In this document: positions 45,672 to 53,118 of the stretch, one piece after another
Numbering within the stretch: the stretch's first letter is position 1
How the letters are laid out: each line of letters begins with the position of its first letter
NCBI GenBank assembly: GCA_011364905.1
Contig: RDNZ01000017.1
Coordinates: forward strand, 1-53,238
Origin: Candidatus Thorarchaeota archaeon
GTDB taxonomy: Archaea > Asgardarchaeota > Thorarchaeia > Thorarchaeales > Thorarchaeaceae
DNA: 53,238 nucleotides
Direction: 5' to 3'
Notes under the pieces: generated by a model
The model's database searches: none
Told to the model about the DNA's origin: nothing
Seen by the model: the letters and a program-made list of their open reading frames with translations, nothing else
Made by a program: the position numbers and the translations under genes

Positions 45672-47054
45672 TTATTCATCGTCGTCTTCGATATCTTCCT
45701 CTTCTGAATACTCGAGTTCTTCGTCTTCGTGCTCAGTCTGATCCTCATCAACAGTATCATCTTCCCCGGAAACTTCAGCTTCATCCTCGGCTTCAACCTC
45801 GTCGGGCTCTTCCTCCTCTTCCTCTGGCGCTTCAACATCAGCGGATCTTGGAGCCTCCTTTACAAGGAAGTCTCTATACATGGTGGCTCTCGGGAAGTAC
45901 TCAACAATCGTACGATAGAGGCCTCTACTGTCTGACGCAAGCACAAGTAGGTTAACATCTTTCGGTCGTTTTCCGAAGAATCCAGGCTTTTTCCTTTTCA
46001 CATAGACCTCAATTATTTTGATGATTGTGGGATACCCGTAATCGCTGTAGTCTTGTTCGTGTCGAATCTTGACATCAATCCGAGATATGGTGTCCCATTC
46101 TACAAGATTTGCCGACAGATGTGACATCGTTTCATGCCAAATGTAGAGAATTCCATCGGGTTTTATGGCGAAGGTTGTCGGAACCAAGACATCTTCCAAC
46201 TGGAAATTCTGTCTAACGGTTTCAAGCTGCCGTCTCCAATCAAGTGCCAAATCCTTAGAGTATGTTGGCCGAGTATCCATCTTCGATAGTAGCTCCTCCA
46301 GGTAGTCAACTTTCATCATCATGGTATTGAGCTTGAACTCATTCTCTTCCATCGGGATGAATGCGTTTATCAATTCGGTGTCACCAATCTCCCTTGCTGA
46401 TTCAGAAGACTGCAGAACACGACGGAACTCGTTGAGGAACTCCATCTCGACAGAATTGCTCACATCAGGTTGCAACGTTGAAACTTCGATTTCAGTGAAC
46501 TCCTCTTTTTCAAAAGACTTTGTTTCTGAGGACTCTGCGTCTGAATCATCATTGAGATCTTCACTTTCAACTAAGGTAGATGTTCTTTTCAGGATTCCAT
46601 TGAATCCCTTAACCGCATTGTTGATGGGATCCACGACGATACCAAGGAATTCCGGAGAGAGTCGGGTCAAGTCTCTGAAGCTCCTGAAGTCTGTCCCCGA
46701 AAAGAAGACTCCAAGACCAGGATGGGTATGAATCCAAGCCCCCGATCTGAAGTTGTACAACTCTTTCTTGTCTGAGGTAAGCCGAATAATCTGCTTTGTC
46801 ACAAGTGGGAACACTTCTTTTCTAAACTCACAGTAGGCACCGGATTGGATCTTCTGCGGTGGCAGGACAATACCTCTTACATGAAAGGTATCGCCTTCCT
46901 GAAATCCAACGCAAACACCGCCCCATTCTGATGCGCCATACAGTTTCGTATAGACTCGGAATTGCTCATATACAGATTCATCAATGGTTACACGTTGAGG
47001 AATCTCCGGTTGATCATAGTTTGATGTAATTATAGGGTCCTCCAGTTTTGCTAT
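45672..47054 (-). CDS. JAMM/MPN metalloprotease with long acidic tail (Ubl deconjugase candidate)
   Basis: The frame is open from 47055 to the stop at 45672. A start at GTG 46814 would lose the first half of the domain. Numbered from the ATA at 47054, Glu43 lies in SEWGGVCVG, His109 and His111 in HTHP, Ser119 and Asp122 in FFSGTD, a full JAMM set (E, HxHx7SxxD). No ATG, GTG or TTG precedes Glu43, so the real start must be unusual (ATA 47054 or CTG 47045) or hidden by a sequence error. A second domain (about 240-400) is unassigned, and the last 55 residues are almost all Glu and Asp. It would mature the Ubl or strip it from targets. It overlaps the E1 stop. Confidence 0.85.
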   Translation of the reverse strand: MAKLEDPIITSNYDQPEIPQRVTIDESVYEQFRVYTKLYGASEWGGVCVGFQEGDTFHVRGIVLPPQKIQSGAYCEFRKEVFPLVTKQIIRLTSDKKELYNFRSGAWIHTHPGLGVFFSGTDFRSFRDLTRLSPEFLGIVVDPINNAVKGFNGILKRTSTLVESEDLNDDSDAESSETKSFEKEEFTEIEVSTLQPDVSNSVEMEFLNEFRRVLQSSESAREIGDTELINAFIPMEENEFKLNTMMMKVDYLEELLSKMDTRPTYSKDLALDWRRQLETVRQNFQLEDVLVPTTFAIKPDGILYIWHETMSHLSANLVEWDTISRIDVKIRHEQDYSDYGYPTIIKIIEVYVKRKKPGFFGKRPKDVNLLVLASDSRGLYRTIVEYFPRATMYRDFLVKEAPRSADVEAPEEEEEEPDEVEAEDEAEVSGEDDTVDEDQTEHEDEELEYSEEEDIEDDDE

Positions 47055-48913
47055 TCAGTGGGGAAGAATTCGAATGTGCTCTCTTCGGGTGGAAGATTGA
47101 GATGCTGAGGACAAGAATCTTTCATCTTGTGCCTGCAGTCCTTTCCAGCCTCACACTTCGCCAGCATCTGATAGCGCGGATAGTATTGCACGAAGTGTGT
47201 GACCTCAACATCTAGCTTTGAGAGACTGGCAACTGCAATAGCTGTCTGCATTGCGCCAATGGTCCCAATTGTAGACACAATTGAGGGAATTGGAATCTTG
47301 CCTGTACAACTGACGACCTCTCTCTGTTCCTTAGTTTCCTCCCCATACCGACATACGTAGCAGTCTGCATCAGGCATGAACAAGTCAACTTTCCCCTCGA
47401 ACCTCTCTGCTCCAGCACTGATGACCGGTATCTTCAGAAGCTTACCTAGGAGAGTCGAAACGTAACGCGTTCTTATGTTATCAGGTCCGCATATGAGGAG
47501 GTCCGATTGCGAAAGGGAATGCGCCAAAACTGATTCCTCTCGGAGGATGTCAAGTGGAATCTCGATACCATCTATGACCTGAGTCTTGCCCACGCCCTCA
47601 CTCTTCTTTTTCTCATACTCGTCCAAAGGCATAAAGTCCTTCATGACAATGGCATTTGCGGTTCCTATTTCAGTTTGCCAGGGCAAAGATACTACCTTGT
47701 TTGTGGGATTGATTTCGAGAAGTTTTTTCCGTGCAGCAATTGCTTTAGGTTTGCCTATTGAGTCTCGGTTGAAAAGGATTTGACGATTGAGATTATGCTC
47801 CTCCACCTCGGCATCATGATCGTTGAGAACAAGTGTGCAGTTCTCTGTGTTTGAAACACTGAATAAAGCAGTACTCCACGAACCAATGCCTCCCACTCCG
47901 AGGAAGTACACCGTCTTGTCAGTGAGCGATGTCGGTATTTTCACATCTCTGTCCTTGATGTATATCATATCCTCTCTCTGTTCGACTTTGGTTTCTGCTA
48001 ATGGAGAGAATAGAAGCGAAATAGTTGGTCTGAACATGTCGGGAGGGACATCATCTAGAATCTCTATCTGGTCTGTCAGCATTCGTGTGAGATAAGAGCC
48101 ACTAGGGAAGCCACACTTCAGTATAATTCGATCCGGATCCACTTCGACTGTTTCTTCTACTTTCCCCCCAACATAGCGCGTAGTTGTGGTGGTGAACTCC
48201 TCTATTTGCGTGTTTAGTATTTCCCCACCAATTTTCATCCTGACCTTGAAAGGTAGACTTTCTCGTTTTTTCTGCGAGTCCCTGACTTTCTGCAGGATTC
48301 CCCGTTGCTGAATCACACATCTCAGATTCAAGTCCCTCTGAAGTAGCTCCGATGGACGGATCAGCATATTTCGCCGCATGATTTCCGTCACAGCAAACCC
48401 AGCAGCCACTGCAGCCAAAGATGGAGTGAGGACATCAAACTCATGAGGTTCGATGACTGCTTGTCGAGTACCCATATAGGCTGCAGTCTTAGAACAGACA
48501 GCCCAAATTGGAGCTTCAGTTTCTGGCAGAATGAGAGAGTTAGTAGGGTCGCTGTTTGCACTTCCGGTTGCCACAACAGCATCATAGTTGTATGAATCAA
48601 GATCATCAATCCCGATTACAGCGATGTCCGATGCAATCTCACTCTTCACATGATCTCTGATTGCTTCCCAAAGTGGCCGTCCAACATCCTCTTTTTTCAA
48701 GAGGAGCTGACCTTTCACATCTTCCTCTCTGACTTTACGTTTCTTATAAAAGCCAATGAATCCTTGGGACGTTCCAAATCCAAGAAATGCAAGGTGTGTG
48801 ACCAAATAGCTGATCACTGGACCGGACCCCCCAATGAAAACTCGCATGTCCTCGATTCGTTCTTGGTACACCAGACCGACTTGTCGGTCAACACGCTCTG
48901 AGTATTTCACCAT
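47051..48913 (-). CDS. E1-like Ubl-activating enzyme with fused inactive and active adenylation halves
   Basis: 620 residues from ATG 48913, with GAGGAG upstream and an N-terminal ERVDRQVGLV typical of E1s. TTG 48961 is a less likely start. The N-terminal Rossmann half (about 24-180, VFIGGSGPV) lacks ATP-site residues. The middle (about 215-330) is an unassigned insert. The C-terminal half has GVGGIG (339-344), Asp365 and Asp367 and NLNRQILF (374-381), Lys388 and Lys390, and CGPDN near 475-479. Cys536 in VVSCTGKIP is the thioester candidate. Cys518/521 and Cys587/593 may bind zinc. It would adenylate the Ubl C-terminus and pass it to the E2-like protein. Confidence 0.85.
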   Translation of the reverse strand: MVKYSERVDRQVGLVYQERIEDMRVFIGGSGPVISYLVTHLAFLGFGTSQGFIGFYKKRKVREEDVKGQLLLKKEDVGRPLWEAIRDHVKSEIASDIAVIGIDDLDSYNYDAVVATGSANSDPTNSLILPETEAPIWAVCSKTAAYMGTRQAVIEPHEFDVLTPSLAAVAAGFAVTEIMRRNMLIRPSELLQRDLNLRCVIQQRGILQKVRDSQKKRESLPFKVRMKIGGEILNTQIEEFTTTTTRYVGGKVEETVEVDPDRIILKCGFPSGSYLTRMLTDQIEILDDVPPDMFRPTISLLFSPLAETKVEQREDMIYIKDRDVKIPTSLTDKTVYFLGVGGIGSWSTALFSVSNTENCTLVLNDHDAEVEEHNLNRQILFNRDSIGKPKAIAARKKLLEINPTNKVVSLPWQTEIGTANAIVMKDFMPLDEYEKKKSEGVGKTQVIDGIEIPLDILREESVLAHSLSQSDLLICGPDNIRTRYVSTLLGKLLKIPVISAGAERFEGKVDLFMPDADCYVCRYGEETKEQREVVSCTGKIPIPSIVSTIGTIGAMQTAIAVASLSKLDVEVTHFVQYYPRYQMLAKCEAGKDCRHKMKDSCPQHLNLPPEESTFEFFPTE

Positions 48914-48987
48914 TTGAATAATATCTCCTCTACCATGATGCTTCGTAATTGCAGCCAGCAATGATTGTTATATGTCAAATTCATCCT

Positions 48988-49377
48988 TCATTTTCTTGCT
49001 GGGCTGTTGAAGTTCTCATTGTTCAGAATTCTCTTCACACCCTGAAGGAACGCCATGATATGACGGTATTTCTGGAGCTCATCTCTGAGGTTTCCCAGGC
49101 ACATGAAAGGATACTCCTTATTGAGCTTCGGACAGAGTTTCGGATGAAAGATGTTAATGTGCCTAATGTCCTTGTCCTCAATATTCAGGATGAAGATATC
49201 TGGCATTATGTTGGGGTAGTTTGAAAGGTCGATGAACGTATGATATGGTATCTTTGTTTTGTCGCCTTTTCCGACTACACCATCGATTACAACAGTGACA
49301 GCAAACACAAATTCACCTGATTGAGCCACAGGTTTGAGCGTGGGAAAGAGATCCTTTGCTTCTTCTAGCTGAGCCAT
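48988..49377 (-). CDS. E2-like (UBC-fold) conjugating protein
   Basis: A compact 129-residue protein from ATG 49377. The E2 landmarks appear in order: a beta-rich N-terminus, YPNIMPDIFI (54-63, like YPxxPP.v.f), FHPK (77-80, in place of HPN), then FMCLGN (91-96) with Cys93 as the candidate thioester Cys, and ILNNENFNSPA near the end, like the PN..sPA helix. The conserved Asn of HPN is Lys80 and no Trp follows the active Cys, as in divergent bacterial E2s. It is short of the usual 150 residues. It sits between the Ubl and E1 genes, which supports the assignment. UEV- or RWD-like inactive folds are the alternative. Confidence 0.78.
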   Translation of the reverse strand: MAQLEEAKDLFPTLKPVAQSGEFVFAVTVVIDGVVGKGDKTKIPYHTFIDLSNYPNIMPDIFILNIEDKDIRHINIFHPKLCPKLNKEYPFMCLGNLRDELQKYRHIMAFLQGVKRILNNENFNSPARK

Positions 49378-49441
49378 GTGAATAGGAGAAATCCCAGTTC
49401 ACTCCTGAACCTCTAGGTGCAATGAAGGTAAGAGAAACCGA

Positions 49442-49681
49442 TCAAGCTCCACCAGCAATGTCCTGGCCGGGAGTGATATGAGCTACGCACTCACGTTCCC
49501 CGATAGGAAGATCGGTAATATCGTTACCATCTGTATCTAAAACAGTCCACATCACTTCTGGCGGTGCAAGAGAATAGCTCCTAACCAACTCACCATAAGT
49601 GATGTTCTTGTCAGATGCAATTACAACGTTTCGACGCCCATTAAGGGTGTTAATTACCTGAATTTCTGTTTCCTCGGTCAT
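49442..49681 (-). CDS. Ubiquitin-like protein with C-terminal GGA
   Basis: A 79-residue protein that opens the cluster at ATG 49681, with a GGAAGGGG ribosome site. It has beta-grasp character: an N-terminal beta hairpin (EIQVINTLNGRRNVVIA), a helix (NITYGELVRSYSL) and later strands. It ends TPGQDIAGGA, so the di-Gly is residues 77-78 with a single Ala79 that a protease must remove before activation. The tail context resembles bacterial Ubls of E1/E2/JAMM operons more than canonical eukaryotic ubiquitin. The adjacent E2, E1 and JAMM genes make a conjugation role likely; ThiS/MoaD-like sulfur transfer is the alternative. Confidence 0.82.
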   Translation of the reverse strand: MTEETEIQVINTLNGRRNVVIASDKNITYGELVRSYSLAPPEVMWTVLDTDGNDITDLPIGERECVAHITPGQDIAGGA

Positions 49682-49720
49682 AACGAGACCCCTTCCGTTA
49701 CCTTGCCTTACGGGCTGTAC

Positions 49721-49729
49721 CTATTAAAG
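49721..49729 (-). promoter_or_regulatory. TATA-like box of the Ubl operon
   Basis: The minus strand reads CTTTAATAG, 40 bp upstream of the Ubl ATG. Transcription would begin near 49695 with a short leader that contains the GGAAGGGG ribosome site. Confidence 0.5.
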
Positions 49730-49915
49730 CTTGTCTTGTTTTGTTCCGTCAGTTGTCAGAATCTTCGTATCCGAGTATGCATCATAAACGCAAAAATCCG
49801 AACCATTTGATTCCATTTTAGACGGATTGCATAGCATGACTGGTCAGAAAAGGCACCGCAGAGTACACATCAATAGATATTGAAATTTGTATCGCCAAAA
49901 CTCGGTGTTTGAAAA

Positions 49916-50029
49916 TTGGCATTCGCTAAACTTAGGAAAAAAGTGAAACCTGAACCAGATCTGAAGGAGTATCAGCAACTGAAGGCGCATATGCGGACGG
50001 AAGTCTACAGAGCCTCCTTCCAGAGGTAA
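49916..50029 (+). CDS. Possible 37-residue basic small protein
   Basis: A TTG-initiated frame (MAFAKLRKKVKPEPDL...) of 37 codons ends at TAA 50029, between the Ubl operon promoter and the TPR gene, on the plus strand. Its Lys/Arg-rich helical composition looks protein-like, and a hairpin terminator lies 45 bp downstream in the same orientation, which implies that a plus-strand transcript exists here. There is no convincing ribosome site, so the transcript may be a non-coding RNA instead. Confidence 0.3.
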   Translation: MAFAKLRKKVKPEPDLKEYQQLKAHMRTEVYRASFQR

Positions 50030-50073
50030 ACACGATGTCATTCATCTCTAAGGAGAAAGTATTGGAAACCCTA

Positions 50074-50116
50074 ACGGTCGTGTGCAAAGCACGGCCGTCC
50101 CCTTCTTTTTTATTTG
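50074..50116 (+). terminator. Strong hairpin terminator on the plus strand
   Basis: ACGGTCGTG (50074-50082), loop TGCAAAG, CACGGCCGT (50090-50098) form a nine-base-pair stem with one G-T pair, followed by CCCCTTCTTTTTT. It points to the plus strand, where no large gene lies upstream, and it also abuts the stop of the minus-strand TPR gene, so it may serve both strands. Confidence 0.65.
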
Positions 50117-50619
50117 TCAGATTTTAGCAATCTCAGAAACAGCTTGTTGTTCCTCAATGAATCAAGGTCGGAGTCGTTTCGAGCCCATTCCTTGATGGAT
50201 CCATCCTCCTGAAACGCGCTATCGAGATATTGTAGTGCGTCCTCATGTCGCCCCGCGACACAGTTGTAACACCCAAGATTATAGAGAGCAGATCCAATTT
50301 CATTAGGTTTCGTTGTAAGTTTGGTGGCTTTTAGTGTCACTTCAATTGCATCATCAAGTTGATTTAGTTCTTTTTTCACATAGCCAAGGCTGAGCCAAAG
50401 CCAGAAACCGTTTGGATTCAGTTTTGTTGCAGTTTCAAACGCAGAAGCGGCTTCACTGAAGTTCTGGTTTGCAACAAGAACGTGACCAAGTTGATCCCAT
50501 AACTCCCAAGCATCCTCATTGTCACTTATCGCTAGTCGTGCTAAACGTTCAGCCTCATCAAATCGCTTCTCTTTTCGCAGTTCCACGATTCTCTCGGTCA
50601 TCGTTTCAACTTGTGACAT
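50110..50619 (-). CDS. Small TPR protein, 169 aa
   Basis: ATG 50619 opens a helical protein with three to four TPR units: KRFDEAERLARLAIS, QNFSEAASAFETATKLNP, NQLDDAIEVTLKATKL and GRHEDALQYLDSAFQED. It ends with a WARNDSDLDSLRNNKLFLRLL capping segment common in archaeal TPR proteins. No signal or membrane segment is seen, so a cytosolic protein-interaction module is likely. It is divergent from the PadR-type gene, about 105 bp away, and may share its control region. The gene at the right edge of the window starts with similar TPR sequence. Confidence 0.8.
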   Translation of the reverse strand: MSQVETMTERIVELRKEKRFDEAERLARLAISDNEDAWELWDQLGHVLVANQNFSEAASAFETATKLNPNGFWLWLSLGYVKKELNQLDDAIEVTLKATKLTTKPNEIGSALYNLGCYNCVAGRHEDALQYLDSAFQEDGSIKEWARNDSDLDSLRNNKLFLRLLKSDK

Positions 50620-50662
50620 CCAAGATCAGCTACCTGATTGTCATTTACAAAAATTATATTAC

Positions 50663-50676
50663 TTAACCATGGTTAA
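50663..50676. promoter_or_regulatory. 14-bp perfect palindrome, candidate PadR operator
   Basis: TTAACCATGGTTAA is a perfect palindrome directly after an AT-rich TATA-like AAAATTATATTA (about 50649-50660) and 47 bp before the PadR-type ATG. It lies between the divergent PadR-like and TPR genes. The location suggests autoregulation by the PadR-domain protein. Confidence 0.5.
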
Positions 50677-50723
50677 AGGATTTTGCCAACAAGCACTTTT
50701 TGAAGTAGGAGACTGTATTAGCA

Positions 50724-51584
50724 ATGAAGACCCCCGAACTAAAAGCTGCCATATTGAGACTTGCTGGGAAGCGAGAGTTCTATGGATATGAGATGCATAA
50801 AGAACTGGAAGAGAAGAAAATCAAAATTGGAATTGGTCGTCTCTACTCCATACTATCTGAAATGAACGAAGAGAGCCTTTTGAAGGATAGATGGGAAAAG
50901 AGCCAGTCTGGTCCGGAAAGGAGAATCTATAGAATTGATAAAAAGGGAGAGATAGCGCGTGAAAAGATCCTCAAGGAAGCAATTAGAACTGTCCATGAAT
51001 TCTACATCGAATATCTTCGGGATCTGCCTCCAGAGAGTAGCGCATTTAAAATCGTAAGTGGAATTCTAACGAGAGGAATTCCCAAAAATGCAAACGTGGC
51101 TTATGTAGCAACAATGTTCAGTGGACCATTGAGGAGCATTATTACTCAAATGAGGGAAGATATCTCAGGTGGGAGAATCTATGCGATCTCAGAGTCGACG
51201 AAATCTACTGAACTCAGACTTGAGGACGTGTCTACTATTGAAGGGGTTTTTGATGATATTCCGATGAAGGATGAGTACCTAGATCTTCTCGTTATCTCGG
51301 GAAACATAGACAGTGAATGCTTAGAGCGATGTTTATCGGAATGGAAGAGAGTATTATCGAAAAACGGAACTCTCGCGATTGTTACACCCACAGCGACTAT
51401 CACAACTTACAAAGATCCGCTTGGAATTGGAGAGTTCGTTGAGCAGAGAGAGCATCCGAGAATTAATGGTGAAGGAATGTTGGATTCAGAAACTCTTTTA
51501 GCTGAAATGAGGCGACACTTTGAAAGCGTGGATGAACAGAAAGTTGTCCATATATCTGTCCTATTGGGGACAAAGCATGTTTAA
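50724..51584 (+). CDS. PadR-type winged-helix regulator fused to a methyltransferase-like domain
   Basis: A 286-residue protein from ATG 50724. Residues 1-85 form a PadR winged helix (ILRLAGKREFYGYEMHKEL, then IGIGRLYSILSEMNEESLL and a wing with ERRIYRIDKKG). A short helical linker leads to a Rossmann-like domain (about 115-286) whose strand and helix order (VAYVATMFSGPL, RIYAISES, YLDLLVISGN, RVLSKNGTLAIVTPT) follows class I methyltransferases. The glycine-rich SAM loop is not evident, so it may be a degenerate ligand-binding form. It would sense a small molecule and control its own divergent promoter. A simple PadR with an unrelated C-terminal domain is the alternative. Confidence 0.75.
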   Translation: MKTPELKAAILRLAGKREFYGYEMHKELEEKKIKIGIGRLYSILSEMNEESLLKDRWEKSQSGPERRIYRIDKKGEIAREKILKEAIRTVHEFYIEYLRDLPPESSAFKIVSGILTRGIPKNANVAYVATMFSGPLRSIITQMREDISGGRIYAISESTKSTELRLEDVSTIEGVFDDIPMKDEYLDLLVISGNIDSECLERCLSEWKRVLSKNGTLAIVTPTATITTYKDPLGIGEFVEQREHPRINGEGMLDSETLLAEMRRHFESVDEQKVVHISVLLGTKHV

Positions 51585-51989
51585 GCTATATCGAAAAGTG
51601 ACTTTACCGAACTAGCGATAGCAGTTTATATTCTCACAAATCGGTTGTAGAACTTGAGAGTTTATTCATCTGTTGGCGAATTAAGCTCTCCTCCTACTTC
51701 AGACTTAAGGTAGTGTAGTACACCTTTGGGAGGAGGCACTGGTCCTGCTTCCTCCATCTTCCTACTTTTAACATCAATTATCAAAATATTGGACAAATCA
51801 GTGGGAACTTCGTTTAATCTTTGCTGCTCCCAGATATTTGGATTCATCTAGTTGAAATAGCATTGTCAAAGTCAAACACAACTTTTTCTAAAACTTGGAA
51901 GAATCGATGAGAGGACTTCACATTCCAAATCAAAAAGAGGAGTTAGCTGGCAATTGCCAACTAACTCACTCATTGACCACAAACAGAGG
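51585..51989. other. 405-bp stretch with one small possible gene
   Basis: Between the PadR-type gene and the metallo-beta-lactamase-fold gene there is little besides the 61-codon frame at 51662-51847 (minus). It is AT-rich. No RNA structure, repeat or terminator of note was recognised. Confidence 0.4.
51662..51847 (-). CDS. Possible small protein, 61 aa
   Basis: ATG 51847 (MNPNIWEQQR) opens a 61-codon frame of mixed hydrophilic composition. A hydrophobic strand (SNILIIDVKS) is followed by a Pro-rich stretch (GPVPPPKG). No family or ribosome site of note is visible. It could be a real small gene or a chance frame. Confidence 0.35.
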   Translation of the reverse strand: MNPNIWEQQRLNEVPTDLSNILIIDVKSRKMEEAGPVPPPKGVLHYLKSEVGGELNSPTDE

Positions 51990-52790
51990 TCAATATTCAA
52001 AGGTATAGGAGTGCCAGTAGTGCAGCCACATTGGTGTGCAATCTGAACAAGCCTGAATCTCATTGGTATAATTAAGGACAAATATCTCAGCACTGAGACT
52101 GTATTCGAAATGGATAGGAATGAAATAATCCGGCTGCAATTTTGCAACGGCATCAACGATTTCCATACCAGACATTGATTGACAACCAGGACCAAGTGGA
52201 AGCAACGCCACATCTATTTGACCAGAGATCTGTTCATACTCAGTTATGTTCTTGGAATCACCGGCATGGAAAATCTTGAAACCGCCGATATCAATGATGT
52301 AACTTGTCCAGTTTGCCTCAGATGGGTGGCTTGCGAAGCATTCACCATCAATCCAGATTTCAGTATACATATAGTAAGCAGTGATGGTAATCTCTCCAAC
52401 CTGAACACTGTCAAGAGGATTAACTCCCACTGCGTTGTGAGCAGAAACCTCAGTGGTCATATTCTTAGGCATTATGTTCACTGTGTTTTCCTTTTGCAGC
52501 ATGTCAATACATGCGCTGTTGTAATGGTCTCCATGGGGGTGTGTGATCAGGACAGCGTCAGCAGGTAACGAAGAATAGTTCGAGGGCAGACTTATTGGAT
52601 CTACATAGATGCGCATCCCATTAGCCTCAATCATTACTCCAGCATTATAAAGAAGAGTAAGCGTGACTGAACCAGTAGTGGATGATGGAGGAGGATTGAG
52701 CAGCATATAACCAGCAACAACTCCGCCGCCCATGACAACAACCAAGATAGCCACAACAGCAATTGTTTGGGTTTTACCTGTTGGACTCAT
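51990..52790 (-). CDS. Membrane-anchored metallo-beta-lactamase-fold hydrolase (UlaG-like)
   Basis: A 266-residue protein from ATG 52790. One N-terminal hydrophobic helix (about 9-31) is a signal anchor, so the enzyme acts outside the membrane. The fold carries the HxHxDH motif THPHGDHYN (His84, His86, Asp88, His89) and later FHAGDSKN, with a final IPIHFEY histidine, as in the UlaG/beta-lactamase-like group. The reaction is hydrolysis of an ester, lactone or phosphodiester at a two-metal site; the substrate is unknown. It is transcribed alone, divergent from the small frame at the right end. Confidence 0.85.
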   Translation of the reverse strand: MSPTGKTQTIAVVAILVVVMGGGVVAGYMLLNPPPSSTTGSVTLTLLYNAGVMIEANGMRIYVDPISLPSNYSSLPADAVLITHPHGDHYNSACIDMLQKENTVNIMPKNMTTEVSAHNAVGVNPLDSVQVGEITITAYYMYTEIWIDGECFASHPSEANWTSYIIDIGGFKIFHAGDSKNITEYEQISGQIDVALLPLGPGCQSMSGMEIVDAVAKLQPDYFIPIHFEYSLSAEIFVLNYTNEIQACSDCTPMWLHYWHSYTFEY

Positions 52791-52917
52791 GTTTCCAAGT
52801 TGAATTAGATTTGTTTTATTTAAGGTGAGGTTCTACGCAGCTTCTTGCCCTTATTTATAAGACTTGGAGAAACCGCATCAAAGACAACCAGAATTGATAC
52901 TAGAGGGAGTTGAATTA

Positions 52918-53118
52918 GTGAATTTGGGGAGCATTATGTACGGATTCCTTTACTTTATTTGTGAGATTCTGATTGTTTGTTTTGTAGTAGTTCAATGGAC
53001 TAGTAAAAGAGAAAAGAGCCAAGAAAGAGCCGAATACGGACTCATTTTGGTCCAATTTCGTGTGAAGCACCAAGCTTATGACAGAACAGCAGGTCCTTCA
53101 ACTTGGTTATTCCAATGA
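52918..53118 (+). CDS. Possible small membrane protein upstream of a TPR gene
   Basis: GTG 52918 (MNLGSIMYGF) has a GAGGGAG ribosome site 9 bp upstream and a TATA-like TTATTTATAAG at about 52850-52860. The 66 residues include one membrane helix (MYGFLYFICEILIVCFVVVQW) followed by a basic tail. The stop overlaps the TPR gene's ATG (ATGA), which supports translation of both. The in-frame TTG 52864 lies too close to the TATA box to be the start. Confidence 0.4.
   Translation: MNLGSIMYGFLYFICEILIVCFVVVQWTSKREKSQERAEYGLILVQFRVKHQAYDRTAGPSTWLFQ

Noticed and set aside
46321..46731. A 136-codon plus-strand frame inside the JAMM gene
   Set aside because: It is antisense to a gene with a clear motif and has Ser/Leu-rich shadow-frame composition.
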